A DNA stretch of 64,000 nucleotides from Argentina anserina (Eukaryota; Streptophyta; Magnoliopsida; Rosales; Rosaceae). The notes beneath the pieces were generated by a model, which was given only the letters and a program-made list of their open reading frames with translations, did no database searches and was not told the origin of the DNA. The stretch lies in contig NC_065874.1 of NCBI RefSeq assembly GCF_933775445.1, positions 11,923,001 to 11,987,000 of the forward strand. The letters run 5' to 3'. The first letter of the stretch is position 1. Every line of letters begins with the position of its first letter. Below, piece after piece: positions 48,463-58,962 of this stretch. A program made the position numbers and the translations under genes.

Positions 48463-49926
48463 TTGTTCTTTCTTCTTTCATTTATAACCCTTTTGACTTT
48501 AAAGAATTGTAATCTCCCCCTTCCCCTTCATTACAAAATTATACATCACGGGGGTAGGAAGATCTGATTAGATCTGTGTAGGATAGAAAATGAGAGATAC
48601 AACTGTAATTCTTGTTTTGAAATTGTTGATATCTATTCAATCTTTTTCTTTTACAAGCACTCATTCCCAAGTGTACTTGTACCATAAACTTTTAGAATAC
48701 TAAGTAAGTTCCGATGACAATTTCTTCATCTACTCCAAATCACATAGGTAATACTGATGATGCTTGGAATTGGAGTGGGATTGGAGCTTGCTTTTGTAAG
48801 AAGATTCTTCTAACACTGGTTTAAATAGCTTGGCCAGTAATCATACCAGGACAGGCAGTCTCTGATCTCCATGTGATTTTATACTTGCCATTAGTTTGCA
48901 TTAGTTAACGGCCCATGCCCCCCCCCCGTGAATGAAGCAAAGGAAAGGTTGTTGTCATTGTGTTAATATATGAAACAAGGCAGATAATACAGCTACTGCT
49001 CTGCCACCATTTCTTATGCATTGCAGGCTCTCATAGCTTTTGAATTTCAAGACGTGAAAGCACTATTAGTTTAGCTTTGTTTTGTTCCAAATTATTCTTG
49101 TAGCTACCACAGATCCAAGAAGTGAACGACTCGTGACCAAAGACTAGTTCAAATCGACTGTACTTGATGAATCTGAGGTCGCTGGAAGAGTAAATAAGGA
49201 TGGTGACCCAAAATGATTCCCAAGCCAAATATTAAGTGAAAATGAAAAATATTCAATGCTTCATGACCCACAAAAATGCTCTAATTGCTTTGCAAAACAG
49301 AGGAAGCAGGGAAGGGAAAGGATGGCACTTTTTTCCATGAGGTATGGGGCATAGTCCATATATGTATTTATGATTTATCTTTATATTCTATGCCATATAT
49401 GGCAATGCCAATAATCATAAACAGCTCATCAAAATCAAACCCAAGGGTTGTAACAAAAAAACAAATTCAAACCCAAGAGTTGTAACAAAAAAAAAACAAA
49501 AAATCAAACCCAAGAGTTGTTCACCTTCACTTATATAGAAAAAGCTCTCCAGTCAGATCAGAACAAGAGAAACCCTTCCCACTATAATAGGCTCAAAGCC
49601 TTTGTCTTGTTCCTCCACTCTGACCATAAATATCTTTCCTTTCTGTTTCAATTTCTTATGGGTTTTCTTCTTTCTTATGGGTTTTCTTCTTTGAGGTTTG
49701 ATTCTTGAGTTCAAGACAATCTAGAATCCTTGAATAGTGGGTTTATTTGGGTGTGGAAGCTCAAGTAAAGTTGGATTCTGATCAACTCACTTGTTCTGGT
49801 TTCTAGGATTTCATACAAGAAGAGAAAGAAAACAAATTGGGGGTTTTCAGGGTTTTTGTATATGGTGTCCATCTTTCTATAGGGTGGAGTAGATTAGATT
49901 AGGGTGATACTTGGGGGTTTTAGTCA
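48463..49926. other. 3' flank of MUCI70-like gene and promoter of the next gene
   Basis: AT-rich non-coding sequence with several TTTGTAAT-like polyadenylation contexts just after the stop codon. No gene. Confidence 0.45.
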
Positions 49927-50361
49927 ATGGGGTTATCTGGGTTCTTCTTGATTAGTGTGCTCCACTCTGTTATATGTCTTGTAAGTGGAGCTTTCATGAT
50001 GTTCTACTCCAATGAGTTCTCTGTGTTCAACCATGGCCCTGAGACAGCAAGTAAGCTTCAAGGTTCAACACCTCATGATCAACTCTTGATCCAAACCTCG
50101 AGTTCCTTCTCAGGTTGGCTTCTGTTTGCCATTGGGTTCCTTCTGTTCATGGTGGCCTTTGTCAAGGACACTAAATTCCAGAGCTTCTTTGCTAAAGGGT
50201 GTGTGTTGCTTCACATTTCCATGGCTATTTGGAGAATCTACTTTGTGAGGGAAGTTGAAGACCTTGCCAGAGATTGGCCTAAGCAGGTCCTTGGAGACAT
50301 CACTTTGGCGCTCTCCTGGGTTTTTCTTCTCATGTATTCATGGAGGGAGAAGTATGATTAG
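49927..50361 (+). CDS. Small four-helix membrane protein of unknown function
   Basis: A single-exon frame of 144 codons. Hydrophobic segments lie at about 6-26 (FLISVLHSVICLVSGAFMMF), 62-80 (FSGWLLFAIGFLLFMVAF), 90-106 and 123-140 (DITLALSWVFLLMYSW). Between the first two is a hydrophilic loop containing FNHGPETASKLQGSTPHDQLL, and the C-terminus is charged (REKYD). It resembles a conserved uncharacterised plant membrane-protein family that I cannot name with certainty, so no function is proposed. The clean frame, leader of about 400 bp and AT-rich 3' flank support a real gene. Confidence 0.8.
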   Translation: MGLSGFFLISVLHSVICLVSGAFMMFYSNEFSVFNHGPETASKLQGSTPHDQLLIQTSSSFSGWLLFAIGFLLFMVAFVKDTKFQSFFAKGCVLLHISMAIWRIYFVREVEDLARDWPKQVLGDITLALSWVFLLMYSWREKYD

Positions 50362-51122
50362 TAGTGAATTGCTGTAAATTTGCTAGGGAAAATACTTAAG
50401 GAGTGAACACATTTTTTACATAGAATTTGTGGTTTGCTTTTTTCAGCTTCCTGATCATATTTTGCTGAATGAATTGGTACATGGTATCAACTTCAGGTTC
50501 CAAAGTAGAAGTTCCTGCAAATCAAGGATTTGACACATGCAAAACAATGATCAGTTCATTCCTTTGTTAGTATAGTTACTTTTAACACTTGTTTTCATCC
50601 CTTGTTGGCTTGATACCTTCTTGTAATGACCTTTGTTGTAGATTTCTATACATTTTATGATGAAAAATGGTCCAAATTGTGTTTAGTTTGTAGCTAATTT
50701 CATTTGAGTTTAGGGGCCATATGGGACATAGATGATGTTTTTTCTTTGTCATGATAGACTTGGGTTTTGCATTATGACTACTATAAGAGAGACAGGAGAG
50801 CAGTTTTGTTTGATTCTTATCCTTCCTTTATTTGGTGCTAACTAGCTTTATTAGAAGAGTCATCTTCACATATATTCGCTTAATGTCAAGAGCAAAAGGA
50901 AAGTCATCACATTATCTATGTAACTCAGCTACATCTTTGGAACTGCAGACCGACTTCTTCTTGTTTTTATTTTTATTTTTTATTTTCTGGTTCTCCTTTC
51001 TCACTTTCATAGGACACTGATTCCACCCATAGTAAACAAATGACAGTTTATCACTTTTAACTACTGTTACTTACACAGCGGGAGTTAGAAGGGGAATTAA
51101 TTCGTACAAGAAAGAAACATAC
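50362..51122. other. 3' flank, non-coding
   Basis: The sequence after the membrane-protein gene contains no recognised features apart from a T-rich stretch at 50957-50990. Confidence 0.4.
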
Positions 51123-51136
51123 AACTATTAATTATT

Positions 51137-51355
51137 CAGGTTGTTTAGTAGATGAGGTGCAAACTTCTCTTAGTTCAGTTATTTGTACATATTGCCCAAG
51201 GAAATGAAATCACGCAGCGCACTTATTAGCTAGGAAAACGCTTTTGTTTCATGCATTTCAAGTTTGGGTTGAGGAGGAACCATTTTGGCTTTCCGATGTA
51301 TTATCTCATGATGCACATATTTAATCAATAATATGTACTATTCTTTTCTAAAAAA
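51137..51355 (+). mobile_element. 5'-truncated LINE: C-terminal RNase H part, 3' end, A-run and target duplication
   Basis: Translation gives LVDEVQTSLSS, then NHAAHLLARKTLLF and FQVWVEEEPFWLSDVLSHD before a stop. This is the typical end of plant LINE reverse transcriptases with an RNase H domain. One in-frame TGA lies just before NHAAH. The fragment ends in an A-run and is flanked by AACTATTAATTATT at 51123-51136 and 51356-51369. Confidence 0.88.
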
Positions 51356-51369
51356 AACTATTAATTATT

Positions 51370-52189
51370 AACTAAATTGAATTTATGAACGGTTACATTT
51401 TATAATAGAACTTAAAAAGTTAATTATCGTGTTATTTTGAATCAATGAAAATAAAAATTAATTTCAAAAAAGAAGTTTTAATAATTAAAGAAGAAAATTT
51501 CATGAAATCAAAATGACATGAGGAATATTGGTTTAAAATTGAATGTTGGTTTAATTGTCTAAGACTTTATATATTATATTGTGGGATAGTTTGTAATTTG
51601 GTTGATATATTTCTCTTGCTTATTAATAGATTTATATAATTATATATTTCACTAAAGACTTTAATGTATTACGGAGATTACAAGATTACGTATTCATTTT
51701 GGAACCGAATAGAACCGAGAACCGATCCGATTCATTTCGGATCCGGATCCGCTCGGGTCATATTTTGAAAAATACAAACCCGAACCGAATAATTAACATG
51801 AGTTGAATCTCGGATCCATCTAAAAATAATTAATTAAAATCTGAACACACTCAACAGTTGGAACCAAGATTGTTATTGTAGAGTTATCATAGTTATTAAT
51901 ATTTGAACGAAAATTTGGTGTATTTGATAGCGGCAGAGAAAATTCATGTTGCTTATACAATGCAGTGTAACCAGTTTTATATATAGACAGATGTTAACGA
52001 CAGTCTCTTGTCTTTCATAAATGGAGAGTAACAGTAACAGATTCAACTTCAGTCTCTAGTTTGTTATCAAGTGTCAATCATGTATCATTTAGACATTCAG
52101 AAAGCTTTTGGTGCCGAAGGATAAGTCGATATCCACAGTTGGTTCATTTGTTAGATTGATCGAGTTGGTTCAAAGTTCTATTAATTATA
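51370..52189. other. AT-rich non-coding region with an ACCGAACC-type repeat fragment
   Basis: 51700-51830 is rich in CCGAACCGAA and GGATCCGGATCC words in an otherwise AT-rich stretch, probably an end of a degenerate DNA transposon. No gene. Confidence 0.4.
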
Positions 52190-52712
52190 AAAAAAGGTCG
52201 GCAATGGGCCGGACCGGATTGGGCCCGACCCACTATCACCAGTTTCGGGCCGGGCTTACTAATAAAATTGAGGCCCACATGCTACCCATGGGCACGAGTT
52301 TTACAGACTTTTCTGGGCCAGGCTTTTTGAATGGGCCAGGCCCATTGTATTTGTGTAATGTATATTTTTTTATAAAAAAGAAAAATAAAAAAAGGATATG
52401 ATAATTATTTATCTAAATATAGTACAAAAAATAAGAAATATAACTAAATAATTTAACTAATTGACATATGCAACAAATAAATACATATAAAATTATTAAT
52501 TTTATAAATGAATGAGTTTTGGGCGGTCTTTTGATCGGGCTTTTTAGACCAGATTAGATTTTGGCCTTATGGACTCCAACGAGCCGGGCATTGGGATGGA
52601 TCGGGGCTCGGAATCTATCCGGCCTATACCCATAAAACCGGACTTTAACTGTACTTTGACCGGGCCGAGCTACACACAGGCTTTTAGGCCCGCATGCCAA
52701 ATAATGACCCTA
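52190..52712. mobile_element. Second GGCCGGGCC-armed non-autonomous element (~0.5 kb)
   Basis: Two arms (52196-52350 and 52515-52712) dense in GGGCCGG, AAGCCCG and their complements enclose an AT-rich centre. It is similar in style to the arms at 36540 and 39440. Ends were not fixed. Confidence 0.45.
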
Positions 52713-53078
52713 TATAAGATGTTGCATAAGTGAATGACTTCATAACTACCGAGTCCAATCGCATCCTAGAGCACTGACAACAAAGTGTCTTATAAAAATA
52801 ACATATAGTAGCTAGTGAAATTCACAAAACAAAGTACGTCCAAAACCACACGACATCAGAAAAAGGGAAAAAAAATCTTAATCATTGTCTAAATGAAATT
52901 CACATGACGTTATTGTTGTTGACAACACGTGATATATATTATGACATTGAGACATACCACAACTTTTAGCTGTCTTTTGTTTCAATTTTTGTAGCTAAGA
53001 TATGGAATTTTTTTTATTCAAATGAAGATAACATGATCATAAATTTTAGGAAGTTATAACATTTTTTAAACTAATGCA

Positions 53079-53498
53079 TCAAATCCAAGCTGGCCAGTTA
53101 TAACATTTTAAGTTATGAGCATCAAAGTTGTGCATGCACGGCCCACTAGGGGTAATAATCCATGAACAGTTTGTACACTTATCTCGATTTGCACTATATA
53201 TGCCTGCAGTGTGTTGAATAATCTGTTGAGCATCATTTTTCCAGTCAAATTGACAATTGAATACCGTCTCAAAGATTAAATCGGTGCGAAAATGAAATCC
53301 AAAGGAGGCATGACTAGGGAGGTTATGAGTGCCAAGATCATCATGCAAGGACCAACAATGAACTAGGAGATTCGAGTGTCCACCCAACTCATTAGCAATT
53401 GTAACATGAACTTTTCTAAATGGCCAGCGGGGTTCACACATAGTTACGAACAAGAAAAGCAGCGGTGCAAGTAAATTGATGTGAATGCAAGAGACCAT
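53079..53498 (-). CDS. S1-type self-incompatibility protein homologue (SPH family), secreted
   Basis: A single-exon frame of 139 codons. A signal peptide (about 1-21, LLAPLLFLFVTMC) is followed by the S1 domain: VHVTIANELGGHSNLLVHCWSLHDDLG, then HASFGFHFRTDLIFETVFNCQFDW, a Cys pair in DKCTNCSW and the C-terminal block PSGPCMHN. The length is usual for the family. The founding member is the stigmatic self-incompatibility ligand of Papaver. In other plants most SPH proteins are small secreted proteins of unknown role, so a mating function should not be assumed. A TATA box (CTATAAATAG) lies 76 bp upstream. Confidence 0.88.
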   Translation of the reverse strand: MVSCIHINLLAPLLFLFVTMCEPRWPFRKVHVTIANELGGHSNLLVHCWSLHDDLGTHNLPSHASFGFHFRTDLIFETVFNCQFDWKNDAQQIIQHTAGIYSANRDKCTNCSWIITPSGPCMHNFDAHNLKCYNWPAWI

Positions 53499-53574
53499 GA
53501 CTATTTGAGAGGCACACTAGTATAGTACTTTTCTTCATACAACAGATTTCACTCATCTAATGTAGAGAGGTTTG

Positions 53575-53584
53575 CTATTTATAG
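53575..53584 (-). promoter_or_regulatory. TATA box of the SPH gene
   Basis: Minus-strand CTATAAATAG, 76 bp upstream of the ATG. Confidence 0.65.
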
Positions 53585-53884
53585 ATCAGATTTTCTTCAC
53601 ATTCGGTGTACTTGTAAATGTGAGAAATACATTTCAGGTTCGCTAGATCCATAGGATGGGAGGATTTTGCTGCAAAATTTAATTTACGTTCATGTATATT
53701 TTGTGTTCACTTGAATTAGTATTAAATTCCGATGGAGCTCCGACCGTCACAGACGTGATCGCTGGGAGGTGGGGAGTGCGAATGTGTTGCTCCGCCCTGC
53801 CGTTATGGCCTGTCGTCGCCAGAATCGGCGAATCCGTACCTTATGTAAGGTACGGACGTCCACAACTGAAAATTCTCCTATATA

Positions 53885-53980
53885 TATAAACACACACACA
53901 CACACACATATATATGATTATATATAACACTATACATATATGTGTGTGTATGATTATATATATTACACTACAAAAGATAA
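53885..53980. repeat. (CA)n/(TA)n and TGTGTATGATTATATATA simple repeats
   Basis: ACACACAC followed by mixed ATATAT runs, which partly mirror each other in reverse complement. Confidence 0.8.
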
Positions 53981-54283
53981 ACACATATATAATTATATGA
54001 TATAAAACCTAAAGTCATATTAATCAAATCAAATATTTGGTAAGACAATTAAACGTAAAACGACATATTTACTTTTTTTTAGTTCAATTTGATTTTTTAT
54101 GTGTCCAAACCGAAAACCAAACTATATTAATTCGGTTCGGTTTAATTTTCTACGTAAGATTATCGACGAAACTATCATATGCAATCCATTAACTACCTTT
54201 ACATAAGCTACAAATCCAATGAAGTTGCTCTCAATTGAATTCAATGAAAACACTGAGAAATTCTCCTCACACTATCTTCGACG

Positions 54284-54439
54284 ATGGGATCGGTTACCAT
54301 TACCATCGTTCTCTTTCTAGTTCTCGCTCCTCATACTCGTTCATTAACGATAGAGTCAGAATACCGCCAACATATTAAGGTTTGCAATTTTTCTTCATGG
54401 TCTGTTTTTGTTCATTGGGGGATAAACTGTGGGTGCAAC
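54284..54439 (+). pseudogene. Small secreted-type ORF interrupted by a hAT-like element
   Basis: The frame starts MGSVTITIVLFLVLAPHTRS, a likely signal peptide, and continues to NCGC + Asn at 54439, where the transposon begins exactly on a codon boundary. Beyond the element the same frame continues from 55309 for seven codons to TAA at 55330-55332, so the pre-insertion ORF was about 59 codons. With the insertion the frame runs into the element to 54481. No family was recognised. A relation to the neighbouring SPH gene is possible but weak. Confidence 0.4.
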
Positions 54440-55300
54440 CAAGGTATAAAATCTCCTCGACATTTCCGATATCTCCATTAAAAAAAAAACGATATATCTT
54501 AAAGGTAAATATCTTATTTATTCCCGTATCTGTGATATTTATCTAATAACATAAAATATCTCTGATATTTCTCCGATATTTACGATATATCTGATATATC
54601 TTCGATATTTTAGAGAAATATCTGAAAAATTTCACTTAAAAAATTTAATTCAACTTGAGAATGTCTCGGACTCTCCTTGACCCTGAGTTTTTGTTTAATT
54701 AATCACTTTGAGCCTCGACGGATATAAAATAAGACTAGAAGAGTAGTCATTCAATCGACTAATTTTTAATTTTTCCTAAAATATATCGAGATGAGGAGTG
54801 AAAGTTCAAGTCTTAACTCTTAAAAGTCAGCCATATTAGTTGCCTTAAGTTTTGATTCTATCAGTTTAGGTATAGAGCATAGTGGGATGCCAAACGAATC
54901 ACATGAAGTCAACTATCAATCTGGTCATCCTATTTACAATTATGGTCAATTTGGAGACGTTTATCATCAATTATCGAGTTGGGTTCATCCTTACTATCTC
55001 ATTCTCAGAGAAATTATTGGTAGCTCAAAAGAGATATATGACTATCATGTTAACCATTACAATTCGTTTTTATGACTCGTATGTCTTGAGCAGAGTATTG
55101 TAGTTTTATTGACCAACGTGCATATTTTCAAGCACCTGAAGCCTCTTTTTGGTACTAGATAAAATTAATAATTTTATTTGTTTATATGTAATTCAATAAT
55201 AATAAAATAATTTCGGAAGATGAACGATTTTTTTTCCAATATCCCCGATATATCCCTTAAAAAAATGATATATCCCCCAATACCGATATTTTAAACCTTG
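54440..55300. mobile_element. hAT-like non-autonomous element, 861 bp
   Basis: It is flanked by a perfect 8-bp direct repeat GGTGCAAC (54432-54439 and 55301-55308), the hAT signature length. The ends are inverted: CAAGGTATAAAAT on the left, CAAGGTTTAAAAT on the right after reverse complement. Subterminal DNA is rich in CGATATATC/GATATTT words. There is no transposase frame. The termini share CAAGGT-TAAAA with the MITE at 39878-40278. Confidence 0.88.
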
Positions 55301-55308
55301 GGTGCAAC

Positions 55309-58135
55309 AACCTCCACTCTCTGCAATTGTAATAATCCCCTATATTTATAACTGCCCCCACATGTTAGGGGATATCTATAGAAAATTCTTCTATGCACGG
55401 CAGTAAAGTTACACGTCAGGTTTTATAAACACGTGTCTTGATCAAAGCCTTTAATATAGAACTGAGAAAACACTAACTTGAGTCGTAGATTCAGGTTTAG
55501 TTTGTCAATAGTCAACGTGACTACGTGAGTGGGGTAAAAAATGGTTAAAATGGGCAAAAGATTTTCATGGTAAAATCTTCATAATACAATGTCTTCTCCA
55601 ACTCGGCAACCGGTGTGCACCTCTGCGACTCTTCTACCATTGGGACTCGCGGCGGCAAAGATGTGAAGATCAGAACTTTCAAGCCGGGTTGGAACATTTT
55701 CAAGGGTATTTTTTGGTTTGGCAATTTTTATTGCAGAAAAGAAGAATTGCATGCATCTTGTAACTACTCTATCTATTTCCTGGTTACATATCAATTGGCA
55801 GATGCATACAAAATAGTATTAAGAGATGATTTGAGAGATTAGCAAGGGTGGTACTTTAATTTGAGCAGGAAAGATACATAGGAACTCGAAATCCATTTCA
55901 TTGAAGAACAATAACCTTCACATTTAATAAACCCAAATCTCACAATGTGAATAAGTGAAACTAGCTAAAATTGAAGGCAATTGAACTGAAGTTGCATAGT
56001 TGCATACATGGTGGTCATATTTATCCAAGCCAGACTATATACTGATTATTACAATTGCAGCATCATCCTCCAAACATAGTAAACTGGAGAAACATTTGAA
56101 GATAGATAATTAACCGTATATATTAATTGAATGGCCACAAACAACAAGATGAATTCTTCAATCAGCTGCGAATTCGGAAACACAAGAATAATTTCTTATC
56201 TCCAATTTCTCATTAAGTCGGTTTCAATAAAGAAGTAATGTTGGGGATTTCCATATATTGTGATTTTGGGTGTCGGGTTCAACTGCACGAATTAAAGTCA
56301 GCAACTGGAGATTCTCCACAACCAAGCGGTCCTCATGTCAACCAAATTGCTTGAGGAAGGTAATCAGAATGGGAGAGTCGGGAGAGAGGGTCAAAGTGAA
56401 CGACTATCTAGTTTTCGGAAAACGAGATAGTTTGGTTACGGTAAAAAAAAGTAAATAGTCTTTTGGATTTAGTCTGGCTAACGCCATCCTTATATTTAAC
56501 ATCTTCCTTTCGTTCAATAAAGAAGTAATGGTTAGCCAACTAATGCTCTTTGGATTGCTCAAGTACCCGCGGAAACTAGTCGAAGTAGGATCCTTTTCGT
56601 TTGAACGATTTGCTGAGTTGGTGAAACCGTGAAACATACTTTTAATGCGTTTGAGTTGTCTCGTAACGTCCAAAGGTTTAACGTCATCCTTTATTTTCCC
56701 ATCATGTGCCCCACACATGGCCGTGCAGCCAAGATACTCCGGATATATATATTTTTTTGTTTTTGCTATTAAGCTTTACCTATTTCGTTGGAATTTAAGT
56801 TCAAGATAAATTTATCGTCAAAAAAATAAATTCAATCTATTTTGAACTGAGTTGAGTTTTGAGGGTTAACAAATTCATATTTAGCAAAGGGTAAAACACA
56901 AACCTTGTTGCTACAGAGTACAGACCATAAATGCAAAGGAGAAAAACGCAAGCCTTGAAATTTAGCTTAATTGTTTCATCACTCAGGTAGGTAAAGAAAT
57001 AGCAGACAATATCAAACACTTGTTTAGATCAGGACACTTCAAATGCTCATTCTATTACTAGGTACACATTACCGTGCAGATCCATCCGAATATGTGTTGC
57101 GAACTCTGATTAGTAACATTTTTAACATCAAAATTTAGTTATCGTTTAGAAAAGAAAATCTTAGATTAATTATTTTTTACGTAAAAAAGTGATTTGCAAG
57201 ACATCATAACATATCTATATAGTAAGCAAGATACGTTCATTTTATTGATAATCAATCAAACCATCGTGAATAGATTTCAAAATCAGAGCAATCATCATAA
57301 TATATTATATATTTTTATTTATTACGTGTATATGTTTTATTTATATCCTAACCCTCTTTGTTTTATTTATCATCATAATAGATTGACTTAGGACCTAATC
57401 TAAATTTGCATGCAATCGAATTCAATAACACTTAGAGTAGAAATCAAACAAGATTACATTTAAGCATCAAATCTTTGTTGGAGACATGTTTCATGTATGA
57501 CGTCACCCACCATGGTTTCACATGTAAATTTCCAGAATTTTTACCACTTTTAATCAACACAAACAGAACCTACTTAGGGCATGATTCAATTTGTGTCAAT
57601 ATGGTTGATGAATCTAGCACTCAAACATAATTTTAGGGACTGCATCCAAACATTAAATTCATATGCACATATCTGAAAATTATCTAAAAGTATGTGAAAG
57701 ATGGTTAGAACACAACAATAGAAATACAAACTCATTAATCATAGGAAACCATCAATTAGGCAAAGATCCAAAAATCTAATAAAACAATTTGAAAATTTTG
57801 ATTCTTAATACAAAACAATAATCCTACACAAACATCATACTACAATCTTCATAGACAAAGTATTGTAAAAAATCAAAAACGAACAAACCCATGAAGAAGA
57901 GTTGCGAGAATCACACGTTGTAGGAACCTTGAAGGTGTGTCTTCAATGGTGATTTCGGTGGAGATGGAATTGGTATATGGGGGAGAACGGCTTGCTGTTT
58001 TGGTGAAGGATGTTTGAGGTAATATTTTGGTAGAGTTTTAGCTCTTGAATGCTAATGAGAAGTGATATTATTTGAGAGGTGGAACCATGTATATATAAAA
58101 GAAAGAGTGAGTTTGAACATGCCTCTTTCTTCCTA
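55309..58135. other. Mostly non-coding region
   Basis: It contains an unassigned plus-strand frame at about 55600-55842 with DVKIRTFKPGWNIFKGIFWFGNFYC. This vaguely recalls the S1/SPH core (hydrophobic FKP..F..FW..FYC) and may be a decayed relative. 57560-58040 is the inverted copy of the repeat at 8601-9060. No other gene was recognised. Confidence 0.4.
57560..58040 (-). repeat. Interspersed repeat, inverted copy of 3430-3480 + 8601-9060
   Basis: In reverse complement the order CTCTACCAAAATA, CAACGTGTGATTCTCGCAAC, CTTTTAGATAATTTTCAGAT is the same as in the left copy without its copia insertion. Confidence 0.65.
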
Positions 58136-58140
58136 TAATA

Positions 58141-58238
58141 ATGTCATGCTTTATCGCCCTAAATTATGTCATGCTTTATCGCCCTAAATCATGCCATGCT
58201 TTATTCCTGAAATCATGTCATGTTTTATGCCTTTAATG
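58141..58238. repeat. Four tandem copies of a ~25-bp unit
   Basis: Units beginning ATGTCATGCTTTATCGCCCT start at 58141, 58166, 58191 and 58215. The first two differ by one base, and the last two are more diverged. Confidence 0.9.
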
Positions 58239-58962
58239 ATCATGTTCTATTTAATTGTTGCATGACTTGGCTTCATCTTTTTTTTTTAATTATCTATTCT
58301 ATCTAATCTGAAAAGAAGAAAATAAAATAATAAGTAAGAGATAATTAGTTTCGAAACCTAACAAGGATTCCTAGTCAAACTAGGACTTTAGACCAATTAT
58401 GTGTTTTTAACTCATGTAAGCACAAAAATGCATCTAATACCGCTGAAGACTCTTAATACGACTCAATGACTCAATAGTATAACAATAAGAGCTAAGCAAA
58501 GTACAAATTAAGGTAAAAACATGTTAAGAATGTCGCACAAAGTGCTCCTATCATTAATCGAAATCTGTTATTGAATTTGGGTTTATATTGAATTGCCCCA
58601 AGAAGTTGCTCATTTGGTATTTGGGTAGTTTAATAATTTCAAAGGCACAAGTAGTGAACAGATAGCCTAATAATGTTAGAGACAAATAAGGGAATACCGG
58701 AAAAATATACCAAATCATCACGGTAGGTTGTAAATCTAGATTGTATTATGAAAGTAGTTCTGACAACAAAATAGAAACAGGAATGTAAGGAATTGAACAT
58801 AGACGATCTCGTAGTGTATATATGCTTCTAGAATTTTTCATTTGAGTATGTTCCTATACAGTGCAGTAATTAAAACCTCAAAGTTGAATTTAAGGATGCG
58901 GAAATGGAAATACATAGAGATGAAGAACAAGGTTGAACTTTACCTGACATACGGTCCTCAAG
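58239..58962. other. 3' flank of the DUF247 gene, nothing recognised
   Basis: AT-rich, no supported gene. Confidence 0.4.

Noticed and set aside
49031..49228. 65-codon minus-strand frame between two genes
   Set aside because: Chance frame, with no start context or family features.
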